Assembly: GCF_932526225.1 (NCBI RefSeq)
Contig: NC_064039.1
Coordinates: 992,001 to 1,056,000, forward strand
Origin: Nematostella vectensis
Lineage: Eukaryota > Cnidaria > Anthozoa > Actiniaria > Edwardsiidae
DNA length: 64,000 nucleotides
Direction: 5' to 3'
Both the position numbers and the translations under genes were made by a program. Below, piece after piece: positions 11,665 through 22,900 of this stretch (within the stretch, counting starts at the first letter, position 1; each line of letters starts with the position of its first letter). Below the pieces are notes generated by a model. That model ran no database searches. It worked only from the letters and a program-made list of their open reading frames with translations, and was not told where the DNA came from.

Positions 11665-12217
11665 CCTCGATAGCCAAAAACTACTTTGTTAGGCTCCGGG
11701 ATATTCCGGGGTCTTACACCAAAAATAAAACAAGGCTGTCACTTCTTTCACTGTGAGTAGCTAACAGACTTTAAATCCTAATTGTGCAAGAAGTTATTAC
11801 TGACATGAAATAACCTATGGATACTGATATCTTCCAAAATGATAGATTATTTCATAGAAAAAAAAACAAGAGGCAACGCTTGTCCAGATTTTTAAGGTCC
11901 TCATAGAGTGGTTCTCCTTAATCAGTGCAATAAACTTAGGCCAACACTTGTAATTTCCTTGCTCTATTTTGCACTTTTGGTTCAAATGTAAATAAAAAAT
12001 AATAATAAAAATGTCACAATGCCACCCTGTGTTACAACGGCTGACACATCAAAGAAGAATGAAAAAAAAGAATTTGGAAATTGTAGGCACAATAAAATAC
12101 CAATTAAGGTTATAAAAAAATCGTGAAAAGTTCATAACTGTATTAAAAAAGGATGCAGCTTAACTTCCCCTGTTGATTGTTCCGTTGCCTTTTCGGGCTA
12201 CCCCAGTCAAATTCTTA
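11665..12217 (+). other. Probable 3' UTR/intergenic DNA after the GTPase gene
   Basis: AT-rich non-coding sequence with several AATAAA-like strings, for example near 11725 and 12000. No gene recognised. Confidence 0.4.
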
Positions 12218-13328
12218 GGCAAAAATATGTATTATTGTGTAAGGCAAAAATATGTATTATTGTGTAAGGCAAAAATATGTATTATTGTGTAAGGCAAAAA
12301 TATGTATTATTGTGTAAGGCAAAAATATGTATTATTGTGTAAGGCAAAAATATGTATTATTGTGTAAGGCAAAAATATGTATTATTGTGTAAGGCAAAAA
12401 TATGTATTATTGTGTAAGGCAAAAATATGTATTATTGTGTAAGGCAAAAATATGTATTATTGTGTAAGGCAAAAATATGTATTATTGTGTAAGGCAAAAA
12501 TATGTATTATTGTGTAAGGCAAAAATATGTATTATTGTGTAAGGCAAAAATATGTATTATTGTGTAAGGCAAAAATATGTATTATTGTGTAAGGCAAAAA
12601 TATGTATTATTGTGTAAGGCAAAAATATGTATTATTGTGTAAGGCAAAAATATGTATTATTGTGTAAGGCAAAAATATGTATTATTGTGTAAGGCAAAAA
12701 TATGTATTATTGTGTAAGGCAAAAATATGTATTATTGTGTAAGGCAAAAATATGTATTATTGTGTAAGGCAAAAATATGTATTATTGTGTAAGGCAAAAA
12801 TATGTATTATTGTGTAAGGCAAAAATATGTATTATTGTGTAAGGCAAAAATATGTATTATTGTGTAAGGCAAAAATATGTATTATTGTGTAAGGCAAAAA
12901 TATTTATTATTGTGTAAGGCAAAAATATGTATTATTGTGTAAGGCAAAAAATATGTATTATTGTGTAAGGCAAAAATATGTATTATTGTGTAAGGCAAAA
13001 AATATGTATTATTGTGTAAGGCAAAAATATGTATTATTGTGTAAGGCAAAAATATGTATTATTGTGTAAGGCAAAAATATGTATTATTGTGTAAGGCAAA
13101 AATATGTATTATTGTGTAAGGCAAAAATATGTATTATTGTGTAAGGCAAAAATATGTATTATTGTGTAAGGCAAAAATATGTATTATTGTGTAAGGCAAA
13201 AATATGTATTATTGTGTAAGGCAAAAATATGTATTATTGTGTAAGGCAAAAATATGTATTATTGTGTAAGGCAAAAATATGTATTATTGTGTAAGGCAAA
13301 AATATGTATTATTGTGTAAGGCAAAAAA
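12218..13328. repeat. 25-bp minisatellite, about 44 nearly identical copies
   Basis: The unit aggcaaaaatatgtattatt + gtgta repeats with almost no variation for 1.1 kb. The differences I see are one tatttatt variant near 12901 and a few extra A residues (around 12947 and 13000). It is intergenic, between the GTPase gene and the 3' end of the CCDC59 homologue. Confidence 0.97.
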
Positions 13329-13599
13329 TATATTTCAAAAAGTCAAAACAATGACCATTAGTGTGAAATCAGTGTTGTACTGAAAAATACAGCAATGATT
13401 CATGGGAAGTGTGTGTGGTTCCCTTGAATCAAGATTTTTCAAGATTTTTCGGGAAAGATGGTTATTGTTATTAGTTGAATGGTTCACTATCATTTAATAG
13501 TTTAATGTATGTTATTATGCTTATCATTATGCCCATAAAACTGATGCTTGGATATGATGAAGCTTCTCTAATTAATACATCTATAATTATTTTCTCTGT

Positions 13600-16500
13600 C
13601 TAGCTGTGACTTTGTATTTTCTGTAAGAGATGACTTATTTGGTTAGCCATGACTGGCTGTCCTCTTTGGGTTCTTTTTGTCAATTGTTTGTGGGTTTCTC
13701 TTCGCCTTTTAAGACTCTCCTGTAGCTCTGCTATTTTCTTCTCCTTCTCCTTCTCTTTTTCCTGGGAAAAAATGAAAAAGGGGACATAAGTATTTACGCC
13801 CTGTTGGTAGGTGGCAAAAAAAGGGAAGAATCCAGCAAAGGTTTCGGACAGAACAAATAACATTGGAATATATGCAAAAGAACAAACTCTTTACAACTTG
13901 AATGTGACTTCATACAGTACCTTCTTTAATTGTTCATTCTCAATTTTTTGTCTTTTAAACTTTTCTTGAGCATCATGGTATTTACTACAAGTTTTTCTCT
14001 TCCTTAAAAAGGAAAAAAACAAGCTATGGTACAGTTATAGATCATATTTTCCAAAGGTTAGTTTCAGAGACACTTACTCTATCTTGGGAGCTCTGCCTAT
14101 ATTCTTGGAGACATTCTAGGTACAAGAAAGTATACAAAAGAAAATTGATTAGAAAAAGAAAACAGAAAAATGAGCTATGGACTGCACCTCAACAACAGCA
14201 CTCATACTAATAAGCCAAAAGAACAAATTGTGTGATGCAATGCTAAAGAGAGCACAAGTAAACAATAAAATAATAAACAATAATGTCTTCATGCTGTGAC
14301 ACATAATACAGTCCTGCGTTTAGGCTTGCAACACACCTGTTTTTGTTGTGCTGTTTGCTGTTTGGTTTCCTGTAGCCTATCTGTGGCATCTGAAGAGCCC
14401 CTGTGTACAATGGGCTCAGTCAGGTTTGATTGGATATCATCCTCCAAAGTGTTCAAGACAAGCATTGGCTTTTCACGTCTTGTCTTTTTTAATAGTTTTT
14501 TATATTCTCTCAGAGCTTTCTGCTTCCTGAAGTGAGCAAACCCTTGGCCTGCAAATGAGAATGTTTTAGTGATTAAGCATTCTACAAACCATGTGCCATT
14601 GGGGAAATAAAGACAAAGGTTGAGTTGCTGTAAATCCATAGAACATGAAAGTGACAGGAAGACTTGACCATGCATGAAAGGTCTTGGTCACATGACCATA
14701 CAATGCAACATAGACATACTACAGTATGGTAATGATAAAAATAAAAATATCATAGCCATTGTTGTCAGGTATAAATATTTTTAAACATAGAAAGGAGAAT
14801 AAATATGATTCCAAAGCATGCATGTGTATAATTAGAAAAGAATAGGTTATAGAACCCCCACAATTGTGTATTCTAGTTGTTAGTATGGATTTTGAGAAAA
14901 ATAGGGAGTCATAGTTAGCAAACCTTTTTCTCTTATGTTTGCTTCGTCTGAGTAACCAATTTTTGTATGTATAAGTATAGTGAAAGCGTCACAAGCCCTC
15001 CAATTTGCCTGAAATGCATTCACTCACACATAGATAAAGTATAAACTAAGCTAATACTGCAACGTGCATGAAATGCATTCACCCACACATAGAAAAGCTA
15101 ATACAGCCATGTGCCTGAGATGTATTCACTCACACATAGAAAAGCTAATACAGCCATGTGCCTGAGATGCATTCACTCACACATAGATAAAGTAAAACTA
15201 ATACTGCCATGTGCCTGAGATGCATTCACTCACACATAGATAAAGTAAAGCTAATACTGCCATGTGCCTGAGATGCATTCACTCACACATCGATAAAGTA
15301 AAACTAATACTGTCATGTGCCTTAGATGCATTCACTCACACACAGATAAAGTAAAGCTAATACAGCCATGTGCCTGAGATGCATTCACTCACACACAGAT
15401 AAAGTAAAGCTAATACTGCCATGTGCCTGAGATGCATTCACTCACACATAGATAAAGTAAAACTAATACTGTCATGTGCCTTAGATGCATTCACTCACAC
15501 ATAGATAAAGTATAAACTAAGCTAATACTGCCATGTGCCTGAAATGCATTCACTCACACACAGATAAAGTATAAACTAAGCTAATACTGCCATGTGCCTG
15601 AAATGCATTCACTCACACACAGATAAAGTATAAACTAAGCTAATACAGCCATGTGCCTGAAATGCATTCACTCACACATAGATAAAGTAAAGCTAATACT
15701 GCCATGTGCATGAGATGCATTCACTCACACACAGATAAAGTAAAACTAATACAGCCATGTGCCTGAGATGTATTCACTCACACATAGATAAAGTAAAACT
15801 AATACTGCCATGTGCCTGAGATACATTCACTCACACATAGATAAAGTAAAGCTAATACTGCCGTGTGCCTTAAATGCATTCACTCACACATAGATAAAGT
15901 AAAGCTAATACTGCCATGTGCCTGAGATGCATTCACTCACACATAGATAAAGTAAAACTAATACTGCCATGTGCCTGAGATGCATTCACTCACACATAGA
16001 TAAAGTAAAGCTAATACTGCCATGTGCCTGAGATACATTCACTCACACATAGATAAAGTAAAGCTAATACTGCCATGTGCATGAGATGCATTCACTCACA
16101 CATAGATAAAGTAAAGCTAATACTGCCATGTGCATGATATGATTTCACTCACACATAGAAAAGCTAATACTGTCATGTGCATGAGATGCATTCACTCACA
16201 CACAGATAAAGTAAAGCTAATACTGCCATGTGCATGAGATGCATTCACTCACACATAGATAAAGTAAAGCTAATACTGCCATGTGCATGAGATGCATTCA
16301 CTCACACACAGATAAAGTAAAGCTAATACTGCCATGTGCATGAGATGCATTCACTCACACATAGATAAAGTAAAACTAATACTGCCATGTGCCTGAGATG
16401 CATTCACTCACACATAGATAAAGTAAAGCTAATACTGCCATGTGCCTGAGATACATTCACTCACACATAGATAAAGTAAAGCTAATACTGCCATGTGCAT

Positions 16501-17181
16501 GAGATGCATTCACTCACACATAGATAAAGTAAAGCTAATACTGCCATGTGCATGATATGATTTCACTCACACATAGAAAAGCTAATACTGTCATGTGCAT
16601 GAGATGCATTCACTCACACACAGATAAAGTAAAGCTAATACTGCCATGTGCATGAGATGCATTCACTCACACATAGATAAAGTAAAGCTAATACTGCCAT
16701 GTGCCTGAGATGCATTCACTCACACATAGATAAAGTAAAGCTAATACTGCCGTGTGCCTTAAATGCATTCACTCACACATAGATAAAGTAAAGCTAATAC
16801 TGCCATGTGCCTGAGATGCATTCGCTCACACATAGATAAAGTAAAACTAATACTGTCATGTGCCTTAGATGCATTCACTCACACATAGATAAAGTAAAAC
16901 TAATACAGCCATGTGCCTGAAATGCATTCACTCACAATACAGCAGTAGAAATACTAATAACTATGAACTTCTTGCCAATTGAGACAAAAAAAAATACTTT
17001 CAAATTTACCCGACTCATGTATTACGTATAATAAATAATAATAATGAGACAGCTATTAAACCCTCCCATTACTAGCACCGTTCTTACCTTTCTCCTTGCT
17101 TCCGACTCCAGAAATATTCGCCCGTTTTCTCCATTTACTTCCACCAAAAGTTTTGGCTCTACCTTTAGAATCGGCCGCCAT
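13600..17181 (-). CDS. CCDC59: CCDC59 (TAP26) homologue, complete, 195 aa in five exons
   Basis: Exons on the minus strand: 17181-17088, 14548-14337, 14115-14078, 14002-13921, 13761-13600 (588 bp, in frame, phases 1, 0, 2, 0, all GT-AG). ATG at 17181 starts MAADSKGRAK. The second exon begins GQGFAHFRKQKALREYKKLL, matching the conserved GQGF...YKKLLRK block of CCDC59. Later exons are Lys/Glu-rich coiled coil. The end LTKRTQRGQPVM...LLQKIQ is the conserved C-terminus of CCDC59/yeast Fyv7-type rRNA-processing proteins. It probably acts in the nucleus or nucleolus; the human protein is described as a TTF-1-associated factor and Fyv7 functions in pre-rRNA processing. Intron 1 (2.5 kb) is largely satellite. 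A possible divergent gene starts 80 bp upstream. Confidence 0.93.
14985..16938. repeat. ~53-bp minisatellite inside intron 1 of the CCDC59 homologue
   Basis: About 36 imperfect units carrying gcattcactcacacatagat and ctaatactgccatgtgcctg. Variants include shorter units without the gataaagta segment. A marked variant (catgatatgatttcactc) occurs at ~16133 and again at ~16551, 418 bp apart. This indicates a higher-order duplication of about eight units. Confidence 0.95.
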
Positions 17182-17261
17182 TTTTTATTGGAATGGGCCC
17201 ACAGTCTTTCAGCGGTAATACACCACAGGTAGCCTTCTTTTCGAAAACTAAAGATAAAACC
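17182..17261. promoter_or_regulatory. Candidate bidirectional promoter
   Basis: Eighty base pairs separate the CCDC59-like ATG (minus strand, 17181) from an opposite-strand ATG at 17262 that is followed by a consensus donor. No TATA box is obvious. This is an inference from geometry only. Confidence 0.35.
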
Positions 17262-17285
17262 ATGGGCGAACAAGATAAATCATTT
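17262..17285 (+). CDS. Possible divergent first coding exon (MGEQDKSF) with a GTGAGT donor
   Basis: ATG at 17262 opens eight codons ending at a strong donor, TTT|GTGAGT at 17286. If real, it would be the first exon of a gene head-to-head with CCDC59. In human, METTL25 is, to my recollection, the head-to-head partner of CCDC59. I found no convincing second exon in 17.3-19 kb, so this is tentative. Confidence 0.25.
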
Positions 17286-17454
17286 GTGAGTACTGAATAC
17301 GTCTGTAATTTCTTGAAGTAGTTGTCATTAATTGTTCGACCTGTGGCTTACTGATAATGATCAATCGCTGATTAAGACTCGCGAAATGTAATGAGAAAAC
17401 GTTGGCTAAATTAAAGTCAGTCCCACGAGATACTGTATAAAAAAGCGAAGGAAT

Positions 17455-17640
17455 TGGTGGTGGTATGGTGTTTTTGTCGGGGGGGTAGGGGGGGGGGGGA
17501 TAAATGAGGGGGAGAGGCCTTCCGACCCCACCGGCAAAAGTTTTTTTTTTTTTTTTTTCAATTGAAGACTCGCCAAATCGATATGCTATTCTTGCCTTTG
17601 GCTCCCCCCCCCCCCCCCCCCCCCCCCCCCCACCCCCTGG
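17455..17640. repeat. G-, T- and C-homopolymer low-complexity tract
   Basis: Poly-G near 17479-17500, poly-T near 17540-17558 and a poly-C run at about 17604-17632. No coding signal. Confidence 0.9.
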
Positions 17641-19130
17641 GAACTGTACATTTGAGTTGTCTTAACTCCACGGTATGGCTGAGTCCATGGCATGGCAATG
17701 ACACCACGCATTCACGTAGAGAAGGTGATAATTTGATAGTTCTGACCACTAGCGTAGGAGATTCCGAAGGGTAGATGTTTCAACCTGACAAGATTTTCTG
17801 GGGGTGTAGGTTTTTCAGAATTACAGATTTACCTCATTTTCAGCTGACGCGGAAGGCACTGAGCAAGTGCTGCTACGTTATCTTGGATCTATGTTTTAAA
17901 TTTATAGACTTTAGCGTTTCAAGAGAAGACAAAACCCACGGCTCCTTGAAGAGATGTCTTCTGTCTGTCCATCACTTTTGCAAATTGTGAGTAAAATTTT
18001 GTGACGCTATTGCTATTTCGGTCTCACTTTAGAGTATGTCTCGGCTCTTGACTGATGCTGACTGCTGACTTCTAAACTAAGAAGATGAGAATATTTGTAT
18101 CTCGTCTAGTTCATGCTCTCTTTTCGACATGAAAAAGGCCCGCTGGATATTCGGTAGAAAAAGATCTTTTCAATATTCAAAGCTCGGGGAATTGGAATGC
18201 ACATCTTCTCGGTGCACAGGGAGCCCGAAGCTGCGTAGGAAGATAACTAGTGTCCTCTTTACAGGGAAAGAGTTTCTAGATTCCTCAATGTCAACATACG
18301 GGACGGTATATAAAACATATAACGGTCTCGCATATATATCCCTAACTTCCTTTGACGAGTTTTCAATCAATATTTGAAAAGCTCTGTCAGTTCACTCATC
18401 AACTTAGAAATATAACATAAAACGGCTCTCGCATATATATCCCTAATTTCCTTTGACGAGTTTTACAAGCAATATTTGAATGAAAAGCTCTGTCAGTTCA
18501 CTCATCAACTTAGAAATATAACATAAAACGGCTCTCGCATATATATCCCTAATTTCCTTCGATGAGTTTTCAAGCAATATTTGAAAAGCTCTGTCAGTTC
18601 ACTCATCAACTTAGAAATGATGTGTCTTGGATATTTTTTTTCTTATTTCTATGTATTTCCGTAACAGCAGATTGCCGTTTCAAGCGACTTTCCAGACTTT
18701 AAAAATCGTTTAGGAAAAAAAATTAAATAAGGTTAGCCGATTAACACTACTGGTAAAAAAAATGTGTGGGCAAAAGCGGAAAATTTTCATAAATAAACAT
18801 TCGCATGACTCAGACCTAATTTCTGGTGACAAAACCGCATACATTAGTTCCCTAACTAATTCATCCCTCTCCTAAGGCAGGCTATCGTAAAAGATTTCAT
18901 CAAGAGTGTTCTGGATATTAATCAAGCTACTCGGTTTGCATCCCCAGGACAGGTAACAGCCGATGACAGATGGTGTATCGCAATATCACACAATTAACCC
19001 TCGCTTCTTATAAACTACACGAGAAGATTGTTACGATACAAGCGACACAAGTGAGCGTTCAACGTTCCCAGAAAAGACTCTCAGAAATCTGATATAAGGT
19101 TTTTGATCCGGACTTTATTTTGGAGCAAGC
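17641..19130. other. Intergenic region upstream of mucin 1
   Basis: No domain-bearing ORF. It holds the ~107-bp triplication at 18313-18612. A TATA-like atataagg lies near 19092, about 38 bp before the mucin ATG, and is too close to be a convincing core promoter unless the leader is very short. Confidence 0.4.
18313..18615. repeat. ~105-bp tandem triplication
   Basis: Three copies of a unit with catatatatccctaattt, caatatttgaaaagctctg and actcatcaacttagaaat, starting near 18331, 18435 and 18538. Confidence 0.9.
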
Positions 19131-19857
19131 ATGGAAGGGGGGTCGAACAAGTGTTTTCTCCTTTTGGTACTAGGGATGACGTTTGCTCACGGTAAGTCTA
19201 TTATCTAGTTTTAGAAACTTTCAGAAATCAATTTCTTATTTCTATTTTTGTATTATTTAGTTTTAATCTCGCGCTAGATACAGAGATATACAAAATGCAA
19301 ATCGATTCACACTTACAGTTGTTATAAAGCGTTTGCAAAACTAACTCAGAGGCTTAAGAAGTTGTTAGATAGCTTTGTTTTATTTTGAAATTTCCAGATA
19401 TTTTCAGAAAGCCGTATCCATCGAGCTTGGTTTGATGATTTCTAGAAAAGCCTTGCTACCAGCCAACATATGCTAGTAAATTTGCATAAACAATTTAACC
19501 TTCCCTTGGATACCAATTAAAAACTTTTTATCACCATCATATTTTGGTATTTTCCTATTAAATTTCTCTTTTTTGAAAAAAAATTCTGATGAATTCTTAA
19601 GGGAAAAACAGATATTAGACAAGAATAAAACAGAATTTAAAAAGCCATAATAATAATTTGTTTACGGTTTTAATTGGCTTCGATGCTGTTCACGGCTAAA
19701 TTTGGCTTGTGATTAATAATTGTGGTTCATTCTCGTCTCTTAGACATTCAAGGACTGGTACATTGGCCTTGTTTTTTTTTAATCTATATATAAGTTAGCT
19801 AAGTCCTGTTCAATATTTGTAAGATAAGTTTTGTTATTTGAATGAGGGTTCATCTAT

Positions 19858-19923
<66 letters not shown>

Positions 19924-22900
19924 AATAAAAACATATTATATCTTCTTGTCCTATTCTTCCAATTGATTGGTGATATTGCCGCCTTTAATCAAGTATCATT
20001 CCACTGATATGATAAATAACAACTGCAACACCATGAAACAACAAAGCGACTGAATACGAAATTCACCTGTTCACGATTTGCACATAGTTAAAACACAACA
20101 TAGGACACCCATAAAATTGGAGGTTACTAGAGCTTCGTAAATGATTTTGGCGACGTTTGACCCACTTTTTGCAGTCTTGTTCTGGTTTTCTGTAGATTCA
20201 TAATTCTCCCTATATTACTTTCCTGATGTTTATCCATATGCATTCGTCCTTTGTGCCCTTTATTATTCGGTCAAAAAATGTGTATGTTACTCAAAAATTT
20301 AGGATTGCACAATAAATAAGTGACAGAATATCGACGACTTTGGGCAGTTTAGGATTCTCATTGTCAGTGAATGAATTGCAAAGATATTATCATGACCCTA
20401 AACACGAGCTACCGTAAAGTCAATTTATTCTGTAGCCTGCTACTCGGCTTATTCGAAAACAATATAACTAACCCCGACTGAGCGCCGGCTAGCAGGGTGT
20501 TTATGCTAGCACAACCTCAGTTTCACTCCCTCTAGGGGGACTGGGGAGAGAGGAATCCTAAAAATCCTTTAATTGGTTGTTGCTAGACGTGCCACCAATC
20601 CTTATGGGTAGGGTGGCTTAGCGCCAAAATATGGCTGTTTTGTGCACTTTTTAGTAGAAGCATTAAACTAGGCCTTGAATGTCAAACTCACGCCAAAATA
20701 AACATAGAAATGGATGCGCCTTTCGCGCTAGAAAAAGACAAAAAATTATGATTTTTGTGAAAATTTTCTTTTTTTTTTACTGTAAAGGGATTAAAAAGAA
20801 ACTTCTGTTTCCATGCCAATTCCCTCGTATGTATTACACTAACAATGCCTCATTCGTGAATTGCTCAAAGTTTTGGATACTTAACATTTTTGGACTGGTT
20901 CGAGAGTATACGAAGTTTCACCTTCACACGTGACCCAAACTTGGGGCTGACGTGTAAACAGCGCTAGTACTGCTGGCAATACGGCACTGGGTTCTAGCGG
21001 GTGTTAGCAAACGTTGCTGCATTATATAAACAAATAACTGCACTTCGAAATCAGTCCGCTTTTATACAGTCTGCCCAATACCTTTGTAAAATCAGCTGAC
21101 TAGTAATCTTAAAATTTTCTTCGTTTCATTTCAAGGTTTGGGAACATCTGTAACTGCTTCCCCATCAACGGGTGCTGTTGTTTCACTCTCATTAACTGAA
21201 ACCATTGCGGCAAACTCAGTAAACGAGACTGTTGTGTCACCCTCAGCCACTGAGGCCGTTGTGTCACCCTCAGCAACTCAAATCGTTGTTTCGCCCTCAG
21301 CAACTGAAACTGTTGCGCAACACTCAATAAACAAGACTGTTGTGTCACCCTCAGCAACTCAAACCATTGCGTTAAACTCAGTAAACGAGACTGTTGTGTT
21401 ACCCTCAGCAACTGAAATCGTTGCGCAATACTCAGTAAACGAGACTGTTGCGTCACCCTCAGCAACTCAAACTATTGCGTCACCCTCAGCAACTGGGGCT
21501 GTTGCGTCACCCTCAGCAACTGGAGCCGTTGTGTCACCCTCAGCAACTGAAGCTGCTGCGTCACCCTCAGCAACTGAAGCCGTTGCGTCACCCTCAGCAA
21601 CTGAAGCCGTTGCGTCACCCTCAGCAACTGGGGCCGTTGTGTCACCCTCAGCAACTGAAGCCGTTGTGTCACCCACGGCAACTGAAGCTGCTACCTCACC
21701 CTCAGCAACTCAAACCATTGCGTCACCCTCAGCAACTGAAGCCGTTGCGTCACCCTCAGCAACTGAAGCCGTTGTGTCACCCTCAGCCACTGGGGCTGTT
21801 GTGTCACCCTCAGCCACTGGGGCTGTTGTGTCACCCTCAGCAACTGAAGCCGTTGCGTCACCCTCAGCAACTGAAGCCCTTGCGTCACCCTCATCAACTG
21901 AAGCCGTTGCGTCACCCTCAGCAACTGAAGCCGTTGTGTCACCCTCAGCAACTGAAGCCCTTACGTCACCCTTAGCAACTCAAACCATTGCGTCATCCTC
22001 AGCAACTGAAGCCCTTGCGTCACCCTCATCAACTGAAGCCGTTGCGTCACCCTCATCAACTGAAGCCGTTGCGTCACCCTCAGCAACTGAAGCCGTTGTG
22101 TCACCCAGGGCAACTGAAGCCCTTGCGTCACCCTCATCAACTGAAGCCGTTGCGTCACCCTCAGCAACTGAAGCCGTTGTGTCACCCAGGGCAACTGAAG
22201 CCCTTACGTCACCCTCAGCAACTCAAACCATTGCGTCATCCTCAGCAACTGAAGCCCTTGCGTCACCCTCAGCAACTGGGGCTGTTGTGTCACCCTCAGC
22301 AACTGGGGCTGTTGTGTCACCCTCAGCAACTGAAGCTGCTGCCTCAACCTCAGCAACTGAAGCCGTTGCCTCAACCTCAGCAACTGAAGCCGTTGTGTCA
22401 CCCTCAGCAACTGAAACCGTTGCGTCACCCTCAGCAACTGAAGCCCTTACGTCACCCTCAGCAACTGAAGCCGTTGCGTCACCCTCAGCAACTGGGGCTG
22501 TTGTGTCACCCTCAGCAACTGAAGCCCTTACGTCACCCTTAGCAACTGAAGCTGCTGCGTCGCCCTCAGCAACTGAAGCCGTTGCGTCACCCTCAGCAAC
22601 TGAAGCCGTTGCGTCACCCTCAGCAACTGGGGCTGTTGTGTCACCCTCAGCAACTGAAGCCGTTGCGTCACCCTCAGCAACTGAAGCCGTTGCATCGCCC
22701 TCAGCAACTGAAGCCCTTACGTCACCCTTAGCAACTGAAGCTGCTGCGTCACCCTCAGCAACTGAAGCCGTTGCGTCACCCTCAGCAACTGAAGCCGTTG
22801 CGTCACCCTCAGCAACTGGGGCCGTTGTGTCACCCTCAGCAACTAAAGCCGTTGCGTCACCCTCAGCAACTGAAGCCGTTGCGTCACCCTCAGCAACTGA

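Noticed and set aside
17775-17990. Candidate second exon of a METTL25-like gene
   Set aside because: No frame shows methyltransferase-like sequence with consistent splice phases to the exon at 17262.
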